Shown here: positions 1 to 6,034 of the stretch, piece after piece
Layout: every line of letters starts with the position of its first letter
How positions within the stretch are numbered: the stretch's first letter is position 1
From: a bacterium
Lineage (GTDB): Bacteria > Patescibacteriota > Minisyncoccia > Phycocordibacterales > UBA10002
DNA: 7,839 nt
Reading direction: 5' to 3'
Assembly (NCBI GenBank): GCA_030648695.1
Contig: JAUSHG010000076.1
Span: 1 to 7,839, forward strand
Position numbers and translations under genes: made by a program
The notes under the pieces: model-generated
What the model was told of the DNA's origin: nothing
Seen by the model: only the letters and a program-made list of their open reading frames with translations
The model's database searches: none

Positions 1-640
1 TTACAATAATTTTATCGGTTTCTTTGAATCCTAATTTGAATTTTAGATTTGTTTCGGATTTCGTACTTCGTGCTTCGAATTTTGCGACATCTACGCCGTT
101 AGGAATCACCACAATAGGCACCTGCGAATTGTGTTTCCGCCCGCGCTCTGCCAAATAATTACTAATCGCAGTGATAACATCCGCCCGTTTAAATACGAGC
201 AGATGCCACGGCCGGATAAGAAGCCGGTACAAAAAATCATTTCCAAACACATACCGCTTCAGATGCGACTCCTCGTCCCCTTCCTGCAGAGTCAGCACTA
301 GTTTTGTTGCAGGATGTGCTTTTTTAAACCGCGTCGCGGCAATAGAACCCTGACTTGCCATCATGGACCAGATAATACTAAACGGCTCACGCTCCAGTGT
401 GAGCCGTTTAGCCAAGCGAGTGCCTAAAAACGGCAGAAGCCACTTATCAAATGAAAAGCCAAAGCCCACGCGATATACTTCCACGTTTCCGATTCTTTCG
501 TGGGTCGGCAGAGCACGCAAAAACCGCGCCGTGATGAGCGTGAACTTGTGCTCAGGCAATCTATCAGTTATCTCCTTTATTGCGAGTTCGGCCCCACCAA
601 TTAAAGGAAGATAGGCGGTACTAAAAATCAAAATGTTCAT
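1..640 (-). CDS. GT4-family glycosyltransferase, N-terminal part (cut by window edge)
   Basis: The open frame starts at ATG 640 and runs off the left edge, giving 213 complete codons. The N-terminus MNILIFSTAYLPLIGGAE is the first Rossmann strand and glycine-rich loop of GT-B, GT4-type glycosyltransferases. VITAISNYLAERG (about residues 155-167) and VVIPNGVDVAKF (177-188) are the usual end of the N-terminal acceptor-binding domain; the nucleotide-sugar-binding C-terminal domain lies outside the window. Family knowledge: such enzymes transfer a sugar from an activated donor to a lipid- or protein-linked acceptor at the cytoplasmic face of the membrane during surface-polymer synthesis; donor and acceptor cannot be told here. 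No clear Shine-Dalgarno sequence precedes the start. It lies 56 nt after the lamin-tail gene on the same strand, so it could be the third gene of that cassette. A repeat-like insertion follows the NGVD motif (residues about 188-202). The family call is confident; the exact role is unknown. Confidence 0.88.
   Translation of the reverse strand, partial: MNILIFSTAYLPLIGGAELAIKEITDRLPEHKFTLITARFLRALPTHERIGNVEVYRVGFGFSFDKWLLPFLGTRLAKRLTLEREPFSIIWSMMASQGSIAATRFKKAHPATKLVLTLQEGDEESHLKRYVFGNDFLYRLLIRPWHLLVFKRADVITAISNYLAERGRKHNSQVPIVVIPNGVDVAKFEARSTKSETNLKFKLGFKETDKIIV
34..80 (-). repeat. Repeat-like in-frame insertion in the glycosyltransferase
   Basis: After the conserved NGVD motif the protein reads FEARSTKSETNLKFK and then resumes a normal GT4 linker (LGFKETDKIIV). 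The DNA is AT-rich and made of related short words (TTCGGATTTCGTACTTCGTG on the plus strand), unlike the balanced codon use around it. From memory, strings of the type 'FEARNPKSETNPKFK' encoded by such words recur inside unrelated proteins of CPR, Omnitrophica and Planctomycetes genomes, as a dispersed element. It sits in a surface loop between the two GT-B domains, where an insertion would be tolerated. The identification as a repeat copy is inference, since no second copy is in the window. Confidence 0.5.
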
Positions 641-652
641 TTTGAACTATTC

Positions 653-678
653 ACTTTTAACTGTTAACAGTCAAAAGT
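653..678. repeat. 26-bp near-perfect palindrome in the lamin-tail / glycosyltransferase gap
   Basis: Positions 653-678 form a palindrome centred on GTTAAC, with a single mismatched pair (659 against 672). It is embedded in a string of GTTAA-like words that continues to about 690. It fills most of the 56-nt gap between two minus-strand genes. No T-run follows on either strand, so it is not a convincing intrinsic terminator. It could be a dispersed intergenic repeat, a protein-binding site, or an mRNA hairpin between two cistrons. Confidence 0.55.
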
Positions 679-693
679 TAATGGTTAAAGGTT

Positions 694-710
694 CCTTCAT
701 TCTATGAAGG
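694..710 (-). other. Hairpin spanning the lamin-tail stop codon
   Basis: CCTTCAT and ATGAAGG form a perfect 7-bp inverted repeat with a 3-nt loop, covering the last codons and the TGA stop of the lamin-tail gene. There is no following T-run, so it is more likely an mRNA 3'-end or inter-cistronic structure than a terminator. The arms are AT-rich and it may be chance. Confidence 0.35.
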
Positions 711-2145
711 TGTATTCTTCCGCCTCCTGTCGCAATTTGTCCGCGGGAGTTTCGGACGCACGGGGCGTGCGGATAACAAATACATAACCTGCGATGGAAA
801 TAATCAGCAATCCGGCGAGAGCAAGAAGCGGTATAGAAAACCCCGAAGAATCATTTGCTCCGAGCGCGGCAATGAGAAGAGAACTTGATGCAACTGCTGC
901 TTCAACTACCGGCAGAGTAGGTATGGGTTCTGCTTTTTTCACCTCTGCTTTTACTGTGACGACTACCGGCTTCTGCGAAACAGCTGCCTGCACCGGAGAA
1001 GGCGGAGTAGCTGGAGGAGAAACTATCGGCACATAGCGCGCGACTTCTTTGCCACTTGGAAAAAGCAGAACCGTATCATCCAAATTCGCCAGCAAGCGGG
1101 TTACTGCACCCGGATAGGCAGTGGTGTTTCCTGCGAGTAAAATCGTACCCTCGGGAATGGCAAAGGTCACTGCCCCGCTCTTAAGCATAAATCCTGTAAG
1201 GTCCAGTTCTACGTTGCCCGCATTTCGCACCTCTATAAATCCATCCTCTCCTTCCAAAACGCGCGAGATGGAAAGCGCCGGCTCTACAACAAGAATTTCA
1301 ACGCGGTCTGTCGCACTCCACTCTCCGGAAGCTGCTGAGAGTAAAACCGCATAGCGCCCCGCAAAGTGATAGACGTGACTCACATTTTTCCCCTCATATG
1401 TTCCGCCGTCCCCAAATGTCCAGATAAACTTGGCGTTTTGAAGCGGCTCACTTTTGGCTCCATATGCACTGCCCTTAAAGTACACGTCAGCCCCGACCGG
1501 AGCGCTCTTCGGCGCGACAGCTTTTACGGTCATGTGAATCACAAGCGGCGTGTCCGGTGCACCGGAAGATGCTGGAGGTGGCGCAGAAGTTCCTGTACTG
1601 CCTCCCGAGGAATCCCCCTGCGATGGCGGTGCTGACGGAGCGCCGCTTGAAACAGCTCCGGGAGTGGGGGCAAGCGCCTGCCAATTTGCTCCTGTTTTTT
1701 GCAAGCTGTTTCCATCTCCTGCCGCCCCCGTTGTTGAAGCATAGGTAACTGTATCTACAACAGTGTCACCGAATTTGAGCGAAAGGGTTTCGCCCCCGTT
1801 GCCAAGAGAAAAACTGCTGTCAAAAAGCGTCCCACTAAACGATGGCCAATCAAGAAGAAACTTCGCAGGGTCATCCGCAATCACCGCAAAACCTCCTGCA
1901 GGAGTAGTTGCCGTACCGCGCGAAAGAACAAGACCGTGATTCGTATTGCCTTCAACAAACTTCCAATCGGCAAACGAGATACTTTCACTTCCGGTATTGT
2001 GCACCTCTATCCACTCGCGGTCAGTATCAGTTCCCGCAAGGTCATACATGATTTCCGTAATGGCGGCGCTTACCGCCATTGCAGAAAGAGGCAGAGCGAA
2101 CAGAAGCCCTGCAAGAAAAGCAGTGCCGAAATACCGTGCGTTCAT
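697..2145 (-). CDS. Secreted, membrane-anchored lamin-tail / PKD domain protein
   Basis: 482 aa. Residues 1-27 look like a signal peptide (MNARYF, then a hydrophobic stretch ending SAMAVSA). Residues about 27-165 are a lamin-tail domain: ITEIMYD near the start, EWIEVHNTG, DTVTYAS, and the typical closing pattern SLQK...NW...TPTPGA. A Ser/Gly/Pro-rich linker (165-200) leads to a PKD-like beta-sandwich (about 205-287, with WTFGDG and HVYHFAGRYAV). A second, shorter lamin-tail-like region follows (291-372, FIEVRNAG...LDLTGF). After another Pro-rich linker, residues 436-458 form a transmembrane helix, with a short charged tail (RTPRASETPADK...) probably in the cytoplasm. Family knowledge: bacterial lamin-tail domains occur in extracellular proteins, often beside nucleases or competence proteins, and are thought to bind surface or nucleic-acid ligands. 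The start is fixed by an ATGA overlap with the upstream ATPase gene, implying coupled translation and a shared transcript. The exact ligand is unknown. Confidence 0.87.
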   Translation of the reverse strand: MNARYFGTAFLAGLLFALPLSAMAVSAAITEIMYDLAGTDTDREWIEVHNTGSESISFADWKFVEGNTNHGLVLSRGTATTPAGGFAVIADDPAKFLLDWPSFSGTLFDSSFSLGNGGETLSLKFGDTVVDTVTYASTTGAAGDGNSLQKTGANWQALAPTPGAVSSGAPSAPPSQGDSSGGSTGTSAPPPASSGAPDTPLVIHMTVKAVAPKSAPVGADVYFKGSAYGAKSEPLQNAKFIWTFGDGGTYEGKNVSHVYHFAGRYAVLLSAASGEWSATDRVEILVVEPALSISRVLEGEDGFIEVRNAGNVELDLTGFMLKSGAVTFAIPEGTILLAGNTTAYPGAVTRLLANLDDTVLLFPSGKEVARYVPIVSPPATPPSPVQAAVSQKPVVVTVKAEVKKAEPIPTLPVVEAAVASSSLLIAALGANDSSGFSIPLLALAGLLIISIAGYVFVIRTPRASETPADKLRQEAEEYTFIE

Positions 2146-3968
2146 GATGTTAAGGGTGGTGTGGGTTTGGAAGACGGAGGCTCTTTTTCTACCATAAGGA
2201 GTTTGCGGAGCATATCATCCGGAATGCCTTGTTCAGAAGAGGCGGTGGGAGCTTCTCTTGTCGGTGCAGATGCAGTTTCTGCCGGTCCCGCAGAAGTCAC
2301 AGGGGCATCTTTAAGTACATCAGAAAGCGCTTTGCGCAGTTCATTTAAATGCGCTCCAGGAGGGCGCTCCGCACGTTTGGGAGTGGGTTGCAATTGCGAA
2401 AGCGATACCGGCGGGCGTTCGCGTACCGGTGCTGCGGGCGGCCGCTCCTCCGGCGGTGCCGCCTGCCGGAATGCTTCGCGGTTTTCTTCTCTTCTTTCTT
2501 CTCTCCGCGGCGGAGGTGCTTCACGGAACTCTCTACGTTCTTCCCGTACAGGCAAAGGTGCATCTGTCCGAGGGGTACCTGTTTTAGGCGCTCCACTACT
2601 TGGCCCATAGGCACGCGCCCCTGCTCCGGAATCTACTCTGGGACTTACGGGGTCTTTGCGCTCCAAAACCTTGGGCGGAATCGGTGCGTGCCATATCCTG
2701 ATTTCTTCCTCTACCACAGAGCGCGGACGCGCAAACTGCGCGCGCGAGGACGCAAGAATCTCTTCGCGAAAAGAGCGCGGCGGCCGTTCAATAGGCGGAA
2801 GCGTTACGGCAGAAAACGGAGACGAGGTCACCCCGTCAATCATGAGCTTAAGATATACCTGATAGATGCCGAGATTCACCAAGTCCTCCGCCATAATGGC
2901 CGGTGCAAATTCCTTTTCCAATAACTCGGCATCAAAAGCGCCGACACGAAATACCGCCATGGTGCCGACGTTGCCGAAGACCGCAGGGCGCACCTCCTCT
3001 TCCATTTGCTCAATATACTGATGCGCGAGCGTCAAATCCAGCTTGTACTTGCGGGCTTCGGAGAGAATGTCGGCAAAACTTTTGTTCGCAAACGACTGAA
3101 ACTCGTCCACGTAGAGATAGAGGTCGGGTAAGCGATGCAGGACCGACTCGGTAACATCCGCGCGCGACATGGCGGCAAGATAGATTTTAGTGATAAGCAT
3201 GGAGCCCAAGAGGTTGGCATTTCCCTCCCCGACTTTTCCTTTGGAGAGGTTGATGATGATTATTTTCTTCTCATCCATCATTTTTCGCAGGTTGAAGGTT
3301 GAATTTGGCTGGCCGACTATATTTCTGATGAGCGGGTTTGCGGTAAATTGCCCGACTTTGTTCTGAATGGCGGGGGTGGCTTCCTGTGTATAGCGGTCGG
3401 TGTACTTGGCAAACTCATCTACCCAGAAAGACCGCACCGAGGGGTCGGTGATGTTTGCAACGACGAGCCGCCGGTACTCTTTGTCCACAAGCATGCGGTT
3501 GACGCCAAGCAGGGTTGAACCCGGATACTCCAAAAGTGCCAACAGCGTGTTTTGCAAAATGTAAGCCATGCGCGCGCTCCACGCATCCACCCAGATTTTC
3601 TCAAAGGTGGCCATGAGGCCGCTTACGACCAAGTGTCGCCTGTCCGCCCCTATATCTTCCATGATGTTGAAAGAAACGGGGTACTCCATATCAAAGGGCG
3701 CAAAGTAGAGCACATCCTTGATGCGCTCTTCGGGGACGTAGTCCAGGAGCAAATCCGCCGTTTTGCCGTGGGGGTCAACAAAACAGATACCGTTGCCATT
3801 GCGAATATCCTGAATGGCCATGTTCTCAAGGAGGGTGGACTTCCCCATGCCGGTCTTCCCGATGACATACATGTGTCGCGAGCGGTCGTGCGATTTGATG
3901 CCAAAAGGAATATGTCTGCCGCGCGAGTCCGTGGCTCCGAAATAGGTCACCTTTTGTTCGTTTGCCAT
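2142..3968 (-). CDS. Type IV secretion-like (VirD4/TraD/HerA-type) ATPase with disordered C-terminal tail
   Basis: 608 aa. Walker A is GKTGMGKS (residues 37-44); FVDPHG (63-68) is the strand seen after the P-loop in this ATPase group; Walker B is LYLYVDEF (283-290); LAHQY (314-318) matches the conserved glutamine sensor of HerA/FtsK/VirD4 proteins. The ATPase core covers about 1-395, all motifs are intact, and no transmembrane helix is seen, unlike classical VirD4. Residues 430-608 are rich in Pro, Arg and Glu and probably disordered; near their end, 538-555 (LNELRKALSDVLKD) could form one amphipathic helix. Family knowledge: these hexameric motors move DNA or protein through a membrane channel. 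CPR genomes often carry such an ATPase without a full conjugation set, so the substrate is open. The downstream lamin-tail gene overlaps by four bases, pointing to an envelope-linked role. A consensus -10 box lies 7 nt before the ATG and no ribosome binding site is visible. Confidence 0.88.
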   Translation of the reverse strand: MANEQKVTYFGATDSRGRHIPFGIKSHDRSRHMYVIGKTGMGKSTLLENMAIQDIRNGNGICFVDPHGKTADLLLDYVPEERIKDVLYFAPFDMEYPVSFNIMEDIGADRRHLVVSGLMATFEKIWVDAWSARMAYILQNTLLALLEYPGSTLLGVNRMLVDKEYRRLVVANITDPSVRSFWVDEFAKYTDRYTQEATPAIQNKVGQFTANPLIRNIVGQPNSTFNLRKMMDEKKIIIINLSKGKVGEGNANLLGSMLITKIYLAAMSRADVTESVLHRLPDLYLYVDEFQSFANKSFADILSEARKYKLDLTLAHQYIEQMEEEVRPAVFGNVGTMAVFRVGAFDAELLEKEFAPAIMAEDLVNLGIYQVYLKLMIDGVTSSPFSAVTLPPIERPPRSFREEILASSRAQFARPRSVVEEEIRIWHAPIPPKVLERKDPVSPRVDSGAGARAYGPSSGAPKTGTPRTDAPLPVREERREFREAPPPRREERREENREAFRQAAPPEERPPAAPVRERPPVSLSQLQPTPKRAERPPGAHLNELRKALSDVLKDAPVTSAGPAETASAPTREAPTASSEQGIPDDMLRKLLMVEKEPPSSKPTPPLTS

Positions 3969-3975
3969 TTCTTCT

Positions 3976-3981
3976 ATTATA
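3976..3981 (-). promoter_or_regulatory. TATAAT -10 box 7 nt upstream of the ATPase start
   Basis: The minus strand reads TATAAT, then seven bases (AGAAGAA), then the ATG at 3968. A transcript initiated the usual 7 nt after the -10 would begin at or next to the start codon, i.e. a leaderless mRNA. The -35 region at 17-nt spacing is CTTTTT, which is poor, and falls in the T-run of the preceding terminator. The consensus -10 in the only gap upstream of the cassette makes it plausible. Confidence 0.5.
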
Positions 3982-3997
3982 GCGCTCCCCGGAGATT

Positions 3998-4032
3998 AAA
4001 AAAGGCACAGCTCTCTAGCTATGCCCCTTTTT
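3998..4032 (-). terminator. Intrinsic terminator after the 74-aa gene (bidirectional look)
   Basis: GGCA-C-AGCT / AGCT-A-TGCC (4004-4025) forms an 8-bp stem with one C-A mismatch and a CTCT loop. On the minus strand it is followed by six T (4003-3998), 26 nt beyond the stop codon at 4052. On the plus strand CC and five T follow, so it might also stop antisense transcripts. It separates the small gene from the ATPase cassette. Confidence 0.7.
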
Positions 4033-4051
4033 CCAATTATTACACTGTCCC

Positions 4052-4276
4052 TTATGCGGGAACCGCCGGCTGGAAAAGAATGATTTTGCCGGCATCACGT
4101 CTTTGATTCTGCGCAGCCCTCACCTGTTCACGAAGAGAAGTGACCTCAACTTGGACGCGCTTTCCGGTACTGTCCCGGGCAGTCACTGGTTCGGGTTCGC
4201 CAATTCGCAAACCTTTAGTGTTAATGCCGGTTAAATCCAGCTTTCCATTTCCATTGGAGCGATGATTTGTACTCAT
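4052..4276 (-). CDS. Small hypothetical protein, 74 aa
   Basis: The product (MSTNHRSNGNGKLDLTGIN...) is not recognised. The N-terminal third is polar and Gly/Asn-rich; the middle (KRVQVEVTSLREQVRAAQNQ, about 40-59) looks like a beta-strand followed by a charged helix; the C-terminus KIILFQPAVPA is hydrophobic but too short to span a membrane. There is no signal peptide and no cysteine. Support for a real gene: varied, unbiased codons, a terminator 20-odd nt after the stop, and position in an otherwise unexplained gap. Against: no visible ribosome binding site and no clear promoter. It could be translated from read-through past the RNA terminator upstream, or from a leader within 4277-4433. 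No function is proposed. Confidence 0.55.
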   Translation of the reverse strand: MSTNHRSNGNGKLDLTGINTKGLRIGEPEPVTARDSTGKRVQVEVTSLREQVRAAQNQRRDAGKIILFQPAVPA

Positions 4277-4433
4277 CTGTCTACTTGTACTAAGTGTTTA
4301 CCCATGTCACGTGGATTCGCCCTTGCATAATTGCAAATAAGCAAACCCGTTGCCCCATGACATGTACTGGAAGTAAAGGGTACCACGCGAGATTCTTATT
4401 GTCCAACTCCTATACACATCTGGGGCGAGAGAT
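4277..4433 (-). other. Non-coding leader region between the small RNA and the 74-aa gene
   Basis: No credible protein gene is seen here. Read on the minus strand it would be the 5' region of the 74-aa gene. It contains CATGTCA/TGACATG arms (about 4304-4310 and 4358-4364) enclosing a TTGCA-TAAT-TGCAA inverted repeat (4323-4336), so a transcript could fold. It also holds the 10-nt segment (4349-4358) complementary to the adjacent small RNA. No promoter with two good boxes was found, and no riboswitch class is recognised. Confidence 0.35.
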
Positions 4434-4465
4434 AAAAAAACCACTTATGCGAACGCACAAAGTGG
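4434..4465 (-). terminator. Intrinsic terminator of the small RNA
   Basis: On the minus strand CCACTT ... AAGTGG (4465-4441) closes a hairpin with an inner TGC-GTTC-GCA helix, directly followed by seven T (4440-4434). There is no other terminator between the DUF4015 stop codon and this point, so it would also end read-through from that gene. Confidence 0.85.
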
Positions 4466-4555
4466 CAAGAAAGGACCGGAACTGGGGCGTCTACACAAAG
4501 CAGATGGGGCAACCCGTCGCTTTTCCGCGGAACCCCAGCCCGGTCCAAATTAACT
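4434..4555 (-). ncRNA. Candidate structured small RNA, about 120 nt, family unknown
   Basis: The unit has its own promoter (4563-4591), a closed fold and its own terminator (4441-4465 plus T-run). On the minus strand GGACCGG-G-CTGGGG (4546-4533) pairs with CCCCAG-TT-CCGGTCC (4487-4473): 13 base pairs around one small internal loop. Inside are two hairpins: CCGCG/CGACGG with a bulged A (4530-4514, loop GAAAAG) and TCTGC/GTAGA with one G-U pair (4504-4490, loop TTTGT). The linker GUUGCCCCA (4513-4505) stays unpaired in this model. It lacks the marks of SRP RNA (no GGAAG-type apical loop), tmRNA, RNase P RNA, 5S rRNA and tRNA (no T-arm), and is too short for standard 6S RNA. The strand is assigned from promoter and terminator; the plus strand could also fold and would carry a GCAA tetraloop on a GGG/CCC stem. 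Function is unknown; a regulatory RNA is an inference. Confidence 0.7.
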
Positions 4556-4562
4556 AGTATTA

Positions 4563-4591
4563 CGTATAACAAAAATAAAGAGAGGTGTCAA
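4563..4591 (-). promoter_or_regulatory. Strong sigma70-type promoter of the small RNA
   Basis: On the minus strand a perfect TTGACA (4591-4586) is followed by a 17-nt spacer and TATACG (4568-4563), preceded by TGT, an extended -10. It begins 15 nt after the DUF4015 stop codon and does not overlap a gene. The predicted start is near 4555. No open frame with a start signal follows before the terminator, so it is best read as an RNA-gene promoter. Confidence 0.75.
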
Positions 4592-4606
4592 CCCCGCAGT
4601 AGAACC

Positions 4607-5926
4607 TCACTGATTCGGTTCACTACGGGGCAGGACATCCAATTCTGACACCAATGCTTTTTTGGTGTAACGGTTACTCGGTGACCACAACATCCAGCTC
4701 GTAAGTCCCGCGTCATACGTCGCCTGAATTTGCGCCTGCACCTCGGCCACGTCGTAAGTTCCGCCATAATCAAAATCCTGCAGCCATGGCCGGAGCTTCC
4801 CGCTTGAAAACACCGGCTTCGGATACAGAACAGGACGGGTGGAGGTTGAAATCGGGAGCACTCCCAAAAGTGCAACGCGTGTGGTCGTGGCGAGCAAACG
4901 CTTCACTGCACTGTCCATTGAATACTTCACCACCTCGTAGGGGTAGTGGTTGGGATTCTGATAACCGTTGAACTTTGCCGGGTAGTGCGACGGATACACC
5001 ATCGGAGAAAGATAATCAAAATAGGGTGCGGCTTTTTCCAATACCTGCCCGATGTTGAGGTCATCGGTATTGGTGGTGGTCATACCAAAGAGGTCTGCAG
5101 AGAGCACCGGTACTTGCCCCGAATTAATTGAGGGGTCGGCCGGCTTGAGCGCCGCAGAGAGATAGGAGAAGAACTCTTCCAGCACATCTGATTTTTTCTT
5201 GTTTCCGCTCCATGAAAATGCAATATCCTGCATGGGGCCGTCCGAAGGAAACCGGATATAATCAAAATTGAGCTCATCAAACCCGATGGCGTAAGATTCT
5301 TTCGCAATCAAAATATGATGGTCCCACACCTCGCGTGCTCCTGGGTCGGTAAAACTCAACCCCTTGAAGTCCTTCCATGTTCCCCCGTCGCTTTTGCGCT
5401 TCACCGCAAGGTCGGGACGGAGGTTGGCGAGAAGCGGGTCCTGAAATACTGTAATCCGGCCGATGACGTAGACCCCTTTTTCATGCAGTCGTTCGATAAA
5501 AGCCCGCATATCACGTGCAATACAGCGCGGAGAAACAAAGGACTTGAGTGTTTCATCCTCCGGTACAAACGACAAACCACCGGTATAATCTTTGATATCT
5601 ATGACCACGCTGTTTAACTCGGTTTCCTCCACCAAGGTAAGCAATTCTTCCCGAAACGAGCGTGAACCCACCGCACAGCTGGTCATGTAAATCGCGCGCA
5701 CCGGCTCGGGCGTGGAGAGATGCACGACTGCGGGTGTTACCAAGGCACTCTCCCCGACGGCGGCCTCTTGCGGCAAAGGCATATACGAGCGCTGCAGCAT
5801 CAGAGGAAGCGCGAAATACAGCACTGCTGCTGCGGCAAATAAAATCAGCAGGAAAAAAGGCCCCGTGCGGATAAATCCGATATATTCGCGCTTGCGATGT
5901 ACTGTTTTTTTACGTCCGCCTTTCAT
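4607..5926 (-). CDS. Membrane-anchored putative glycoside hydrolase (DUF4015 family)
   Basis: 439 aa. The basic N-terminus (MKGGRKKTVHRKREY) precedes a transmembrane helix at about 22-43, placing the rest outside the membrane as a signal anchor. From about 76 to 416 the protein follows the DUF4015 (PF13200) pattern, a TIM-barrel-like domain related to glycoside hydrolases: VIDIKDYTG (108-116), GVYVIGRITVFQDPLLA (151-167), ELNFDYIRFPSDG (218-230), YLSPMVYPSHY (305-315), RPWLQDF (379-385) and WMLWSP (411-416). Acidic residues in DIKD and in the ELNFDYIRFP strand are candidate catalytic residues; activity in this family is predicted, not established here. Residues 264-271 (DPSINSGQ) are a repeat-like insertion in a loop. 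A two-helix membrane protein gene lies 108 nt upstream on the same strand. No strong ribosome binding site precedes the ATG; a GGTGGG lies 14 nt before it. Confidence 0.85.
   Translation of the reverse strand: MKGGRKKTVHRKREYIGFIRTGPFFLLILFAAAAVLYFALPLMLQRSYMPLPQEAAVGESALVTPAVVHLSTPEPVRAIYMTSCAVGSRSFREELLTLVEETELNSVVIDIKDYTGGLSFVPEDETLKSFVSPRCIARDMRAFIERLHEKGVYVIGRITVFQDPLLANLRPDLAVKRKSDGGTWKDFKGLSFTDPGAREVWDHHILIAKESYAIGFDELNFDYIRFPSDGPMQDIAFSWSGNKKKSDVLEEFFSYLSAALKPADPSINSGQVPVLSADLFGMTTTNTDDLNIGQVLEKAAPYFDYLSPMVYPSHYPAKFNGYQNPNHYPYEVVKYSMDSAVKRLLATTTRVALLGVLPISTSTRPVLYPKPVFSSGKLRPWLQDFDYGGTYDVAEVQAQIQATYDAGLTSWMLWSPSNRYTKKALVSELDVLPRSEPNQ
5114..5137 (-). repeat. Repeat-like in-frame insertion (DPSINSGQ) in the DUF4015 gene
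   Basis: The segment encodes DPSINSGQ between LKPA and VPVLSADLFG, in the loop before a core strand. The DNA holds a near-palindrome, CCCC-G-AATTAATT-GA-GGGG (5118-5136). From memory, 'DPSxxSGQ' and the related 'STSSGQ' strings are products of short dispersed repeats that turn up inside many unrelated CPR and Chloroflexi proteins. Its removal would leave an ordinary loop (LKPA-VPVLSAD). Assignment as a repeat copy is inference. Confidence 0.5.
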
Positions 5927-6034
5927 GAAAAAAATGTCCCACCACGAACAAAAAAATGACAGACGGGCTCCTCCCGCAGAACACCTGACTGAAATCCGGA
6001 TAGAAAGTACCTCGTACGGGCGAATTCAAGAGCA

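Noticed and set aside
1936..2610. Plus-strand 224-aa frame
   Set aside because: It is antisense to the end of the ATPase and the start of the lamin-tail gene; its Ser/Gly/Arg-rich low-complexity product mirrors the Pro/Arg/Glu-rich tail codons.
4473..4546. tRNA-like candidate: 74 nt closed by an exact 7-bp GGACCGG/CCGGTCC stem
   Set aside because: No T-arm with TTCGA, no anticodon arm, no CCA end on either strand, and the pairing continues inward past the 7 bp.
4294..4557. Plus-strand 87-aa open frame across the small-RNA region
   Set aside because: No ribosome binding site, odd composition, and it runs antisense through the promoter-proximal part, fold and terminator of the RNA unit.
5927..6034. 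Possible terminator between the small membrane gene and the DUF4015 gene (CGGG/CCCG stem with a later T-run)
   Set aside because: The stem is only 4 bp and the T-run starts several bases away, so the two genes may still be one transcript.
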